From assembly GCA_037143575.1 (NCBI GenBank), contig JBAWYM010000041.1, positions 1 through 16,780 of the forward strand: a DNA stretch of 16,780 nt, in the 5' to 3' direction. Under the pieces are notes generated by a model. It was given only the letters and a program-made list of their open reading frames with translations, did no database searches and had not been told where the DNA came from. A program made the position numbers and the translations under genes. Numbering within the stretch: the first letter of the stretch is position 1; every line of letters starts with the position of its first letter. This DNA comes from JBAWYM01 sp037143575. Lineage in GTDB: Bacteria > Patescibacteriota > Gracilibacteria > Peribacterales > Peribacteraceae. Shown piece after piece: positions 6,593 to 12,462 of the stretch.

Positions 6593-7495
6593 ATGACCTC
6601 ATTGAAAAATCGCTATCGGGAATCTGAGGAAACCAAGCCAAAAGTTGTTCTCATGGTGAATGATAAAGCAGCCTGCAATATGAATTGCCCGTGCTGTTAC
6701 CTGCCGTATGAAGGTGTAAGGGATCCTTCCTCTGTATTGCGCATCATTGATAATCTGCAATCACAATACAGATTATCCGTCGCAGGAAGTGAAGTCCTTG
6801 CCGATCTCCGATATTTGGAAGCTCTCAGGATGATCAATCAAAAATACATCCTGACCAATGGATTGCTCCTCAGTAGACAGCCTCAACTACTCGAAAAACT
6901 GCAGGATTGTGGCATCGAGGAAATCCAGCTGAGTTTTGATTTCAAAGGAGAAAAAGGCGGCCGAGATCCAAGCAATCCCATAGTCAGAAAAGCAGTACAG
7001 CTGGCAAAAGAAAGAGGGTTCTGGGTTCGGCTGGCATGCATCGTCACTCCGGACAATTATACTCAAGTCGATGAGATGTGTTCTCAAGTGCAATCGACAG
7101 GTGCTGATGCCATATTTTTCATTCGATATATCCAGTCGGGCAGTGCAAAATCTGAAGGAAAGGAAACTCTCACTACAGAGCAGAGAGTGGAGTTTTTTCG
7201 TTTAGTCGATGAGGAGAGAAAGAATTATCAGAAAAGCGATTTGGATATCCGCATGAATGGCAATTTCGGGCCGAAGAAGGGATCGAGAGGAGAAGCTCAA
7301 TCAGCCTGCAATACGTATTGCTTTGCAGGGAGAACAATCTTCACAGTCGCCCCAAACGACAGTATCTATGGATGCCCCTACCTCATGGACACCACTCCCA
7401 TAGGCAAACTCATAGACGAGTCTCGCCTCGAAATACGTCGTGATCTCTGCGACGGGCAAAGAACAGCATGCCTCACGGATATCATCTATGGGTAA
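6593..7495 (+). CDS. Radical SAM protein with SPASM-like C-terminal cysteines
   Basis: 300 aa. The radical SAM cluster motif CX3CX2C is at C28, C32 and C35 (CNMNCPCCY), binding the 4Fe-4S cluster that cleaves S-adenosylmethionine. VAGSEVL (about 63-69) sits at the GGEP-like SAM-binding position. The rest of the barrel is visible as ILTNG (86-90), IQLSFDF (111-117) and VRLACIVTP (145-153). C239, C243, C261, C286 and C293 near the C-terminus resemble a short SPASM/twitch region for auxiliary clusters. Such proteins often modify peptides or mature enzymes, but the substrate is unknown. ATG 6593 has no Shine-Dalgarno sequence and lies 10 nt after a large RNA stem, so expression is probably controlled by readthrough. 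The sequence is more AT-rich than der. Confidence 0.85.
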   Translation: MTSLKNRYRESEETKPKVVLMVNDKAACNMNCPCCYLPYEGVRDPSSVLRIIDNLQSQYRLSVAGSEVLADLRYLEALRMINQKYILTNGLLLSRQPQLLEKLQDCGIEEIQLSFDFKGEKGGRDPSNPIVRKAVQLAKERGFWVRLACIVTPDNYTQVDEMCSQVQSTGADAIFFIRYIQSGSAKSEGKETLTTEQRVEFFRLVDEERKNYQKSDLDIRMNGNFGPKKGSRGEAQSACNTYCFAGRTIFTVAPNDSIYGCPYLMDTTPIGKLIDESRLEIRRDLCDGQRTACLTDIIYG

Positions 7496-7528
7496 ATGCG
7501 CTGTAGAAACATCTCGAAAGATTCTTGG

Positions 7529-7568
7529 ATCAGGTCGACATCTCAAATGAGAAGGGTGCCGACCTGAT
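7529..7568. repeat. Inverted repeat downstream of the radical SAM gene
   Basis: ATCAGGTCG (7529-7537) and CGACCTGAT (7560-7568) are exact complements. Inside them TCTC (7541-7544) and GAGA (7549-7552) form a small second stem around AAAT. No T-run follows on the plus strand. It could still act as a 3'-end stabiliser for the radical SAM mRNA. Confidence 0.5.
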
Positions 7569-7581
7569 ATCACAAAATGGA

Positions 7582-7630
7582 GCCTGTGCGTCGTCATGCG
7601 GGAAGTCATTCGACCCCGCTCATGACAGGC
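7582..7630 (-). terminator. Imperfect hairpin, possible terminator of the LOG-like gene
   Basis: GCCTGT (7582-7587) pairs with ACAGGC (7625-7630) as an outer helix. Alternatively GTCATG (7593-7598) pairs with CATGAC (7621-7626). CGGG (7599-7602) pairs with CCCG (7615-7618) inside. Read on the minus strand it is followed by TCCATTTT, a weak T-run. The stem has bulges and the helices compete, so terminator function is uncertain. Confidence 0.3.
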
Positions 7631-7691
7631 ATCCCGCGCTCAAGAATTATAGGTAAGCTAACCGCTCATCGCTCAAAGCTCACCGCTTCAT

Positions 7692-8330
7692 CTACCCCTT
7701 CGCTTTCTTTTCTTCGTCCGCATCGCGCCGTCCCTCCGGCCGGTCGATCACACGGCCGTCTTCGTGAATCGGCATCGGGAACGCGCGCAGGACGACCTCC
7801 AGCTTATCGAGAAGCTTCGCCGGATCGTCGTCGAAGACCAGGTTGGGCGGAAGCGTGCGCTTGCAGAGATCCTGGATAATATGAGGTACGGAGTCGGAAA
7901 TGCCGCCAGTGTGCGTGAGAACTCCCAGCGGCCGACCTTCGTCATACGCAATCGTCAGTTCATTGAGTGTGCCAATCCCTCCACTGATGATCACAATGGC
8001 ATCGGACGAACGAATATTGACGATGTCCCGTTCCATGAAGCCCTTGCCAGTGTAGATCATCATGTCGTTGTCGAGCGGTGAACCGTAATCGTTCACATGC
8101 GCATACTCCGAGAATGCCGGAGAAATACCGATGGTGAATCCCCCGGCCTCTTTCGCACCGAGCAATGCGTCATGCGGCAGACCAGGGCAGGCACCATTGA
8201 TGAAGATGAATCCCCTCTTGCCGACCTCCTTGCCGAGCGCACGAGCCATCTGACGTGCATGCGGATCTTCGATCTGCGGTCCGGAAGCGGAACCCATGAC
8301 GCCGATCTTCAGTTTGTGATGGGGGATCAT
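7692..8330 (-). CDS. LOG-like Rossmann protein (SLOG superfamily)
   Basis: 212 aa. It opens with KIGVMGSASG (8-17), a Rossmann strand-loop, followed by GKRGFIFINGACPGLPHDAL (38-57) and SGGIGTLNEL (116-125), a variant of the PGGxGTxxE nucleotide-phosphate motif of LOG (cytokinin riboside monophosphate phosphoribohydrolase) proteins. An Arg (R101 or R107) lies before it as in the family. The Pro-to-Ser change at the motif start and the overall look are closer to the LOG-like proteins often annotated as putative decarboxylases or TIGR00725-like than to bona fide LOG. Likely a cytoplasmic enzyme acting on a nucleotide; the substrate is unknown. The last 30 residues are charged and probably disordered. 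The gene has a possible -10 (TATACT, plus bases 8369-8374) about 38 nt before the ATG, and no Shine-Dalgarno. Confidence 0.8.
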   Translation of the reverse strand: MIPHHKLKIGVMGSASGPQIEDPHARQMARALGKEVGKRGFIFINGACPGLPHDALLGAKEAGGFTIGISPAFSEYAHVNDYGSPLDNDMMIYTGKGFMERDIVNIRSSDAIVIISGGIGTLNELTIAYDEGRPLGVLTHTGGISDSVPHIIQDLCKRTLPPNLVFDDDPAKLLDKLEVVLRAFPMPIHEDGRVIDRPEGRRDADEEKKAKG

Positions 8331-8381
8331 AGTAGTGAAGAAGGAATGAGTTTCGGGGACTTCGTACTAGTATAGCGTATT

Positions 8382-8409
8382 TAGACCTTGATTTATAGAC
8401 CTTGATTTA
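8382..8409. repeat. Tandem 14-mer, two exact copies
   Basis: TAGACCTTGATTTA occurs at 8382-8395 and again at 8396-8409. It lies upstream of the LOG-like gene, next to its possible -10, and the second copy forms part of the left arm of the larger inverted repeat. Confidence 0.9.
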
Positions 8410-8504
8410 CAGGATTTTTTTGATTCCCTTGACGCGTTCATTACTTACTTGAAACGTCCCTAATGGTAATCATGAAAATCCATAAATCCTATTAATCATG
8501 GTTC
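8398..8504. repeat. Long imperfect inverted repeat between mltG and the LOG-like gene
   Basis: Bases 8398-8425 are similar to the reverse complement of 8477-8504, about 22 of 28 positions with small gaps. Shared words are GGATTT and GATT. The central spacer is about 50 nt. It resembles AT-rich dispersed palindromic elements that I have the impression of seeing in many bacterial intergenic regions, but I cannot confirm a named family. No ORF is evident in it. It fills most of the 189-nt gap. Confidence 0.55.
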
Positions 8505-8519
8505 AAACAATGGTGAGCG

Positions 8520-9527
8520 CTAATCCCCCAGGTACTTCCTCCTATTCACATTATGCTCGTCATTCGTCACCGCGTAGTGAATCACTCCTTTGCGATCGTG
8601 GAGGTAATAGAGATACGGAGAAGCCACCGGACGCAATGCCGCAAGGATGCTCGCCATCCCGGGATTCTCGATGGGACCCGGCGGCAACCCTTTCACCTTC
8701 CGGGTGTTGTACGGACTATCGGACGCCAGATCCGTTGCCGTCAGCTCCACGTTGCTGCCAGTGATGTAATGGACCGTCGCATCCACCCCGAGTGGCATCC
8801 CCAATTGCAGACGCTTCCAGAAGATTCCCGCAACCAACGGGCGCTCACTGTCCAGACGGGTTTCTGCTTCGACGAGCGATGCCATCGTCACGATTTCATG
8901 AAGCGTGTGTCCGCTCTTCTGAATTTCACTCCCGTATTTGTCGATGACGTTTTTTCGAAATGTTTCAAGCATCCGTTCGAGGAAGAGACGCCGATCGAAA
9001 CCCGCAACCGAAACGTTGTACGTCTCGGGAAAGAGATATCCTTCCAACTGCCCACCTCCTGTCACAAGCCCGGAAACAGGCTGAGGAACGAAATCAAAGG
9101 AGGAGAAATTCGCCTTCATCGCATAGTTGAGTATCGCCCCCGATGACGAAATCCCCTTCCCATGAAGCAGTGCATCGATATCCCGCACACTGAACCCTTC
9201 GGGAATCGTGATCGACATTTCTTCGGACTTGCCGGAATGCAATACCGCGACAATGTCCTGCACACCCATAGACGGACTCAGGAGAAACGTCCCCGCCTGA
9301 AGCGATGCTGAGGATCCATGGAAACGCGTGAACAATTTGAAGGCAGTCTGGGAGCGGATCAGATGACTGGACGAAAGCAGCTCACCGATACGATCGACCG
9401 AAGCGCCTTTGGGAATATCCACCTTCACTCGCGCAGAATTTGTCGCAGAAATCGGCCGCAATTCAAAACGGTACCAGCCGTAACTGGCGGAAAAGATAAC
9501 GACGAGAAGAAGGAGTAGTTTTTTCAT
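8520..9527 (-). CDS. mltG: Endolytic murein transglycosylase MltG (YceG-like)
   Basis: 335 aa from the ATG at 9527. MltG cleaves nascent glycan strands in the periplasm or outer membrane face and acts as a chain-length determinant. The N-terminus KKLLLLLVVIFSASYGWY is a single membrane anchor. A LysM-like segment VDIPKGASVDRIGELL follows, then LQAGTF, ITIPEGFSVRDI, LEGYLFPETYNV and the catalytic region VEAET (219-223) with SERPLVAGIFWKRL and LGVDATVHY. The C-terminus has SPYNTRKVKGLPPGPIENPG and VTNDEHN, as in the family. The frame stays open to 9629, but 9527 places the anchor at the N-terminus and follows a good promoter. It lies upstream of nothing co-directional nearby except the LOG-like gene, 189 nt away. 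Confidence 0.95.
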   Translation of the reverse strand: MKKLLLLLVVIFSASYGWYRFELRPISATNSARVKVDIPKGASVDRIGELLSSSHLIRSQTAFKLFTRFHGSSASLQAGTFLLSPSMGVQDIVAVLHSGKSEEMSITIPEGFSVRDIDALLHGKGISSSGAILNYAMKANFSSFDFVPQPVSGLVTGGGQLEGYLFPETYNVSVAGFDRRLFLERMLETFRKNVIDKYGSEIQKSGHTLHEIVTMASLVEAETRLDSERPLVAGIFWKRLQLGMPLGVDATVHYITGSNVELTATDLASDSPYNTRKVKGLPPGPIENPGMASILAALRPVASPYLYYLHDRKGVIHYAVTNDEHNVNRRKYLGD

Positions 9528-9539
9528 AGCGTTTGGACT

Positions 9540-9569
9540 TGTATAGAGATACCTACCCAGACTTGTCAT
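9540..9569 (-). promoter_or_regulatory. Promoter of mltG
   Basis: On the minus strand ATGACA (plus bases 9564-9569), an 18-nt spacer and TATACA (9540-9545). The ATG is 12 nt beyond the -10, so the leader would be only a few nucleotides. Confidence 0.5.
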
Positions 9570-9625
9570 AGTGATCCATTCGTTCCTCTGGATAAACTCC
9601 GTCGAACTATGACTTTCCACTCTCC

Positions 9626-9661
9626 GCATGTCGCCCTTCGACTCCGCTCAGGGTGACATGC
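9626..9661. repeat. REP-like hairpin, copy 1
   Basis: GCATGTCGCCCT (9626-9637) and AGGGTGACATGC (9650-9661) form a 12-bp stem with one G-T pair around the 12-nt loop TCGACTCCGCTC. The core CCTTCGACTCCGCTCAGG is shared, in opposite orientation, with the hairpin at 10135-10177. Confidence 0.85.
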
Positions 9662-9684
9662 TTTGCTCAGAGTGACATGCTTTG
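9647..9684. repeat. Tandem 19-mer extending hairpin copy 1
   Basis: Bases 9647-9665 and 9666-9684 are two tandem copies of a 19-mer (ctcagggtgacatgctttg) differing at one base. The first copy includes the right arm of the hairpin, so the arm appears to have been duplicated outward. Confidence 0.85.
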
Positions 9685-9777
9685 CTTGGGCATATGATTC
9701 CTTACAAAACATACCTGTCGCTAGAATAGCGAGAACAACTAATAACTAACAACTAGAAACGAGAAACTGACCATCGT

Positions 9778-10089
9778 TTATTGTCCCATCCCCTTCATCC
9801 CCTGCTCCGTGGGGAATCCCATCTCCCCCATCACCCCCTGCATCTTCTCGGCGGAGACAATCTGCGCCTTGGAGAGGGCTCTGTTCAGACAATCAAGGAC
9901 CAGACCTGCGATCGACTCACGCGGAACGTCCGGCGCAATCTCGATGGAAAGCACTTCCATGTCGGCGGAGACGATGACCTTCACGCCGCGCGCTTCGGCT
10001 TCCACCTGGATCCGCTTGAGTTCCTTCTTTACTTTCTTGGCTTCGCGCTGGACGCGAAACATGTCTTTGAGCTGAGAGAATGAGGGCAT
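9778..10089 (-). CDS. ybaB: YbaB/EbfC-family nucleoid-associated protein
   Basis: 103 aa, the usual length. YbaB/EbfC proteins are small dimeric DNA-binding proteins, often next to dnaX and recR, which are not in this window. The N-terminal helix SQLKDMFRVQREAKKVKKELK and the sheet region VKVIVSADMEVLSIEIAP match the family, as does the C-terminal helix LVLDCLNRALSKAQIVSAEKM. The tail is rich in Gly and Met (EQGMKGMGQ). A -10-like TACACT lies 6 nt before the ATG, with a poor -35 (TTTCCA) 17 nt further, so the mRNA may be leaderless. The gene is bracketed by two related hairpins in opposite orientation. Confidence 0.9.
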   Translation of the reverse strand: MPSFSQLKDMFRVQREAKKVKKELKRIQVEAEARGVKVIVSADMEVLSIEIAPDVPRESIAGLVLDCLNRALSKAQIVSAEKMQGVMGEMGFPTEQGMKGMGQ

Positions 10090-10134
10090 GGGCGAAGTGT
10101 AAAGAGGAAAGATGAAAGTGGAAAGTGAGAAGTA

Positions 10135-10177
10135 GCAAATTTGTCATCCTGAGCGTAGTCGAAGGAGACAAATTTGC
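10135..10177. repeat. REP-like hairpin, copy 2 (inverted relative to copy 1)
   Basis: GCAAATTTGTC (10135-10145) and GACAAATTTGC (10167-10177) are exact complements, continued inside by TCCT (10147-10150) and AGGA (10163-10166) after one bulged A. The loop GAGCGTAGTCGA reads TCGACTACGCTC on the minus strand, one base different from copy 1. It lies between DUF4349 and ybaB. Confidence 0.9.
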
Positions 10178-10190
10178 AATCCACACAACT

Positions 10191-11138
10191 CTACTTCCGT
10201 TTCTCTTTCACAACCGGTGCCGCAACCTTCCTCCGTGCGATACGCGCAATCAGCCAAATCGTCCCCCAGACAGGAGTGAAGATGACGATCCAGATCGCCA
10301 CATTACCAAGGAACTTCACGAGTTCGATGAACGCAGCAACGGCATTCTTCGCGACGATGACCGGACGCCATTCATTGTTCGTCTCCACAACCGGAACCGA
10401 TGCTTCGTCTGTGACAATGGAAACCGAGACCGCAGAGAGCTTCGCGGAATTGTCGAGGTACTGCTTGCGGCCGGTGTACTGATCGATCTCTCCGCGTACT
10501 CGCTCCAGTTCCCGCTGCACGGCGAGCACATCCTCCGTCTTCTGCGCGCCCTTGAGGATCGTCAGGAACTGGCTCTCACTCGCCTGGAGATTCTTCAACT
10601 TCGCAGTGACGTCCACGTATTCCTCAGTGACATCTTCACCTGTGATCGACTCACTCGTCACCCGCACGGACTGCGATCGCACGAAGGCGACCGTGGCGTC
10701 CAGCTTGGCCGCGGGGATCCGGAAGGAGACACCGGCAGACGGTGGATCACCGTCATCTCTGCGCACATCGGCATTCACCACGAATCCCTCATTGGATTCT
10801 GCGTAGGTCCTGAGAGCATCCACCGCTTTCTGCACATCCCGGGCAACGATCGCCATATTTGCAGAACGGATGACGATGCGATCCACTGTCTGAGTTGTGG
10901 AGAAAGAATCAGAGGCAACTCCGCCCATCGGAGCAACAGGCATCACCTCCCTCATCATCTTACTCGGCGATGGTGCGGGCATGCCCGCATATCCATATCC
11001 CGTGGTATTGAAATCATTTTGCATCATGCCGTCCGATGCGAAGAATGCAGGATTCATCTCGACAACGATGACCACCCCGATGATCAACACGACGAGAACG
11101 ACAATGATCCCGAAAATCCAGAGAATAATTTTCTTCAT
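10191..11138 (-). CDS. DUF4349 membrane protein
   Basis: 315 aa. The N-terminal membrane segment is about 4-26 (IILWIFGIIVVLVVLII), followed by a Met/Gly/Pro-rich linker and the DUF4349 region (about 85-255): RIVIRSANMAIVARDV, EGFVVNADVR, VSFRIPAAKLDATVAFVR, TEEYVDVTAKLKNLQASESQFL and VQRELERVRGEIDQYTGR, the last a probable coiled coil. A second membrane segment (about 275-300) and a basic tail close the protein, so the domain between the two segments should lie outside the cytoplasm. The function of the family is not established; an envelope-associated role is likely. It has its own promoter and precedes ybaB on the same strand. Confidence 0.88.
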   Translation of the reverse strand: MKKIILWIFGIIVVLVVLIIGVVIVVEMNPAFFASDGMMQNDFNTTGYGYAGMPAPSPSKMMREVMPVAPMGGVASDSFSTTQTVDRIVIRSANMAIVARDVQKAVDALRTYAESNEGFVVNADVRRDDGDPPSAGVSFRIPAAKLDATVAFVRSQSVRVTSESITGEDVTEEYVDVTAKLKNLQASESQFLTILKGAQKTEDVLAVQRELERVRGEIDQYTGRKQYLDNSAKLSAVSVSIVTDEASVPVVETNNEWRPVIVAKNAVAAFIELVKFLGNVAIWIVIFTPVWGTIWLIARIARRKVAAPVVKEKRK

Positions 11139-11162
11139 GTGCGATAGGGGAAGGTTAGAAAG

Positions 11163-11192
11163 ATCATAGCGCCGCGTCTTCCTCTACAGCAA
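11163..11192 (-). promoter_or_regulatory. Promoter of the DUF4349 gene
   Basis: On the minus strand TTGCTG (plus bases 11187-11192), an 18-nt spacer and TATGAT (11163-11168). The ATG at 11138 is 24 nt downstream of the -10, giving a leader of roughly 18 nt with no Shine-Dalgarno sequence. Confidence 0.45.
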
Positions 11193-11222
11193 GACTGGTC
11201 GATTGTACGCAATCCATCGCAC

Positions 11223-11252
11223 TTGCATCAGGTGATACACTTCTGATACACT
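11223..11252 (+). promoter_or_regulatory. Toxin-antitoxin promoter with paired operator-like repeats
   Basis: TTGCAT (11223-11228), an 18-nt spacer and TACACT (11247-11252). The 9-mer TGATACACT occurs at 11233-11241 and 11244-11252, a period of 11 bp, so both copies face the same side of the helix. The second copy contains the -10. This is the layout expected if the antitoxin or the complex represses its own promoter. Confidence 0.5.
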
Positions 11253-11278
11253 GATGTTCCTTCTTCCCTTTATATTCC

Positions 11279-11509
11279 ATGCCAACAAAGAAGCGCCGTC
11301 TGAATATCACGCTCAACAAAGATACTGCGTTGTATTTAAAGCAGATTTCCATTCGCGACGACATCCCCGAAGCGACGAAAGCAGCAGAAATGGTTGAAAT
11401 GGCTATGGCGTTTGAAGAAGATGCGTTCTTCAGCAAACGAGCGGAAGCTATCGATAAGAAAACAAAGCGATGGATCTCCCATGAAAAGTTTTGGTCAAAT
11501 CTCCTATGA
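11279..11509 (+). CDS. Antitoxin, ribbon-helix-helix type
   Basis: 76 aa. The N-terminal part KKRRLNITLNKDTALYLKQISIRDDIPEATKAAEMVEMAM fits a RHH (CopG/RelB-like) DNA-binding domain: a basic strand, then two helices. The C-terminal half, with AIDKKTKRWISHEKFW, would wrap the toxin. Its role is to neutralise the toxin encoded next and to repress the operon. The stop overlaps the toxin start by four bases (ATGA at 11506-11509), so translation is probably coupled. The start has no Shine-Dalgarno sequence. Confidence 0.85.
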   Translation: MPTKKRRLNITLNKDTALYLKQISIRDDIPEATKAAEMVEMAMAFEEDAFFSKRAEAIDKKTKRWISHEKFWSNLL

Positions 11510-11769
11510 CATACGTCCTGCAATACTCATCACGGTTCGACAAGAAAACCTTGGAGAATCTGGCCAAAGAAGATCTACGACGTATCTGGAGTGCCTTGGA
11601 ACAAAAACTCATGACCTATCCGGATCTCTTCGGGAAACCTCTGCGACTGACACTCCGGGGCTACTGGGGACTCAGAGTCGGTGACTATCGCATCATTTAC
11701 CGTATTGAAAAGAATGTCGTTCGCATCTGCGATATCGGACACCGATCAGAGATATACAGAGAAAAATAA
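11506..11769 (+). CDS. RelE/ParE-family toxin
   Basis: 87 aa, typical for the family. RelE-type toxins are mRNA interferases; ParE-type toxins poison gyrase. The RelE/ParE fold is visible as YVLQYSSRFDKKTLENL (strand plus helix), a middle helix with PDLFGKPL and the characteristic LRGYWGLRVGDYRIIYRIEKNVVRICDIGHRSEIY. The RVGDYRIIY core and the late HRSEIY are hallmarks of RelE-like toxins, and His/Arg residues in the last strand are candidate active-site groups. I favour RelE over ParE on this basis, without certainty. The ATG at 11506 was chosen over 11491 because of the 4-nt overlap with the antitoxin. It converges on the next gene. Confidence 0.88.
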   Translation: MTYVLQYSSRFDKKTLENLAKEDLRRIWSALEQKLMTYPDLFGKPLRLTLRGYWGLRVGDYRIIYRIEKNVVRICDIGHRSEIYREK

Positions 11770-12431
11770 GAGGCGTTCTCATTCACCTTTCTCCTTCCTC
11801 CGCTGTTTCTTCCAGCGCCGATTTCTTGACTCGATTCTGCGCTCCTCTCTATATGAATCATTGAGGTCTGCGCTATATTGCTTCCGATAAGATGAGGGTA
11901 AAATGTGCTCCTTTTTTCGAGTAAGCGTAGAAATCCAACAAAATCGACATGATGACCTTCTAAGTATCTTCGTAATACAGATTCCCAATTTTCAACCTGC
12001 TCTGGACCGAAGCGAGTGACAATCAAGCGGAGCTCATCTGCATGTGCCGCTATCAATGCTTGAGCTTCCTGAAGATTCTGCTGAGCTATTCCCTGAATAG
12101 CATCAATGTCAAAAGGAGGGGGATCACCACAAAAAGCCACAACACACGGTTGCTCTAAGCAGGTGAGCATGAGATCAAAGATTTTATCACTATAGGAATC
12201 GATCTTCGCATCAATCTCCTTCCCGAAACTAGCAATCTCATGGAGTGTTAGCGTTACACCACGTAATACATCGCTCGACATTTTTGGAATCAGTTCTGTC
12301 CCTCGTTCCACAATTTCCGCAGAGACTTTTTCGAAATCAAGATCTGGATCAGCATGACGCATCCGATCAAGCATAATCTCCAGATCATAGAGATACTGTT
12401 CTTCCGATGATCGTGTAACTTCTTCGGACAT
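11697..12431 (-). CDS. Unknown protein, possible -1 frameshift near its end
   Basis: 244 aa as read, not recognised. It is acidic and helical, with no signal peptide or membrane segment (LEQPCVVAFCG is a short hydrophobic stretch). In the reading as given, the last 24 codons lie antisense to the RelE-like toxin (73-nt overlap), and the tail looks unlike the rest. At a run of six A's (minus strand; plus T-run 11912-11917) a -1 shift enters a frame that ends at 11779 with a highly charged tail (SYREERRIESRNRRWKKQRR) and leaves a 9-nt gap to the toxin. I suspect a real frameshift, a sequencing error or programmed slippage; the true end is therefore uncertain. It follows the ATPase gene by 31 nt and may be co-transcribed. 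Confidence 0.6.
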   Translation of the reverse strand: MSEEVTRSSEEQYLYDLEIMLDRMRHADPDLDFEKVSAEIVERGTELIPKMSSDVLRGVTLTLHEIASFGKEIDAKIDSYSDKIFDLMLTCLEQPCVVAFCGDPPPFDIDAIQGIAQQNLQEAQALIAAHADELRLIVTRFGPEQVENWESVLRRYLEGHHVDFVGFLRLLEKRSTFYPHLIGSNIAQTSMIHIERSAESSQEIGAGRNSGGRRKVNENASYFSLYISDRCPISQMRTTFFSIR

Positions 12432-12462
12432 TCTGAATGGTGAAAATGATTTGTATTTTTGC

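Noticed and set aside
6362..7495. Alternative genetic code with TGA as Gly or Trp
   Set aside because: TGA ends leuS, der, the antitoxin and other genes at the expected places, and no conserved position needs a TGA read-through.
8398..8425. Terminator of mltG or the LOG-like gene at the T-run 8415-8421
   Set aside because: The T-run is not preceded by a stable GC-rich stem in the correct orientation for either gene; it is one arm of the larger inverted repeat.
9626..10177. CRISPR array
   Set aside because: Only two related hairpins, in opposite orientation, with a gene between them and no regular spacers; no cas gene is seen.
10125..11147. 340-codon open frame on the plus strand
   Set aside because: It is antisense to the DUF4349 gene, His/Arg-rich, and has no family likeness; it is a coding-shadow effect of GC-rich codons.
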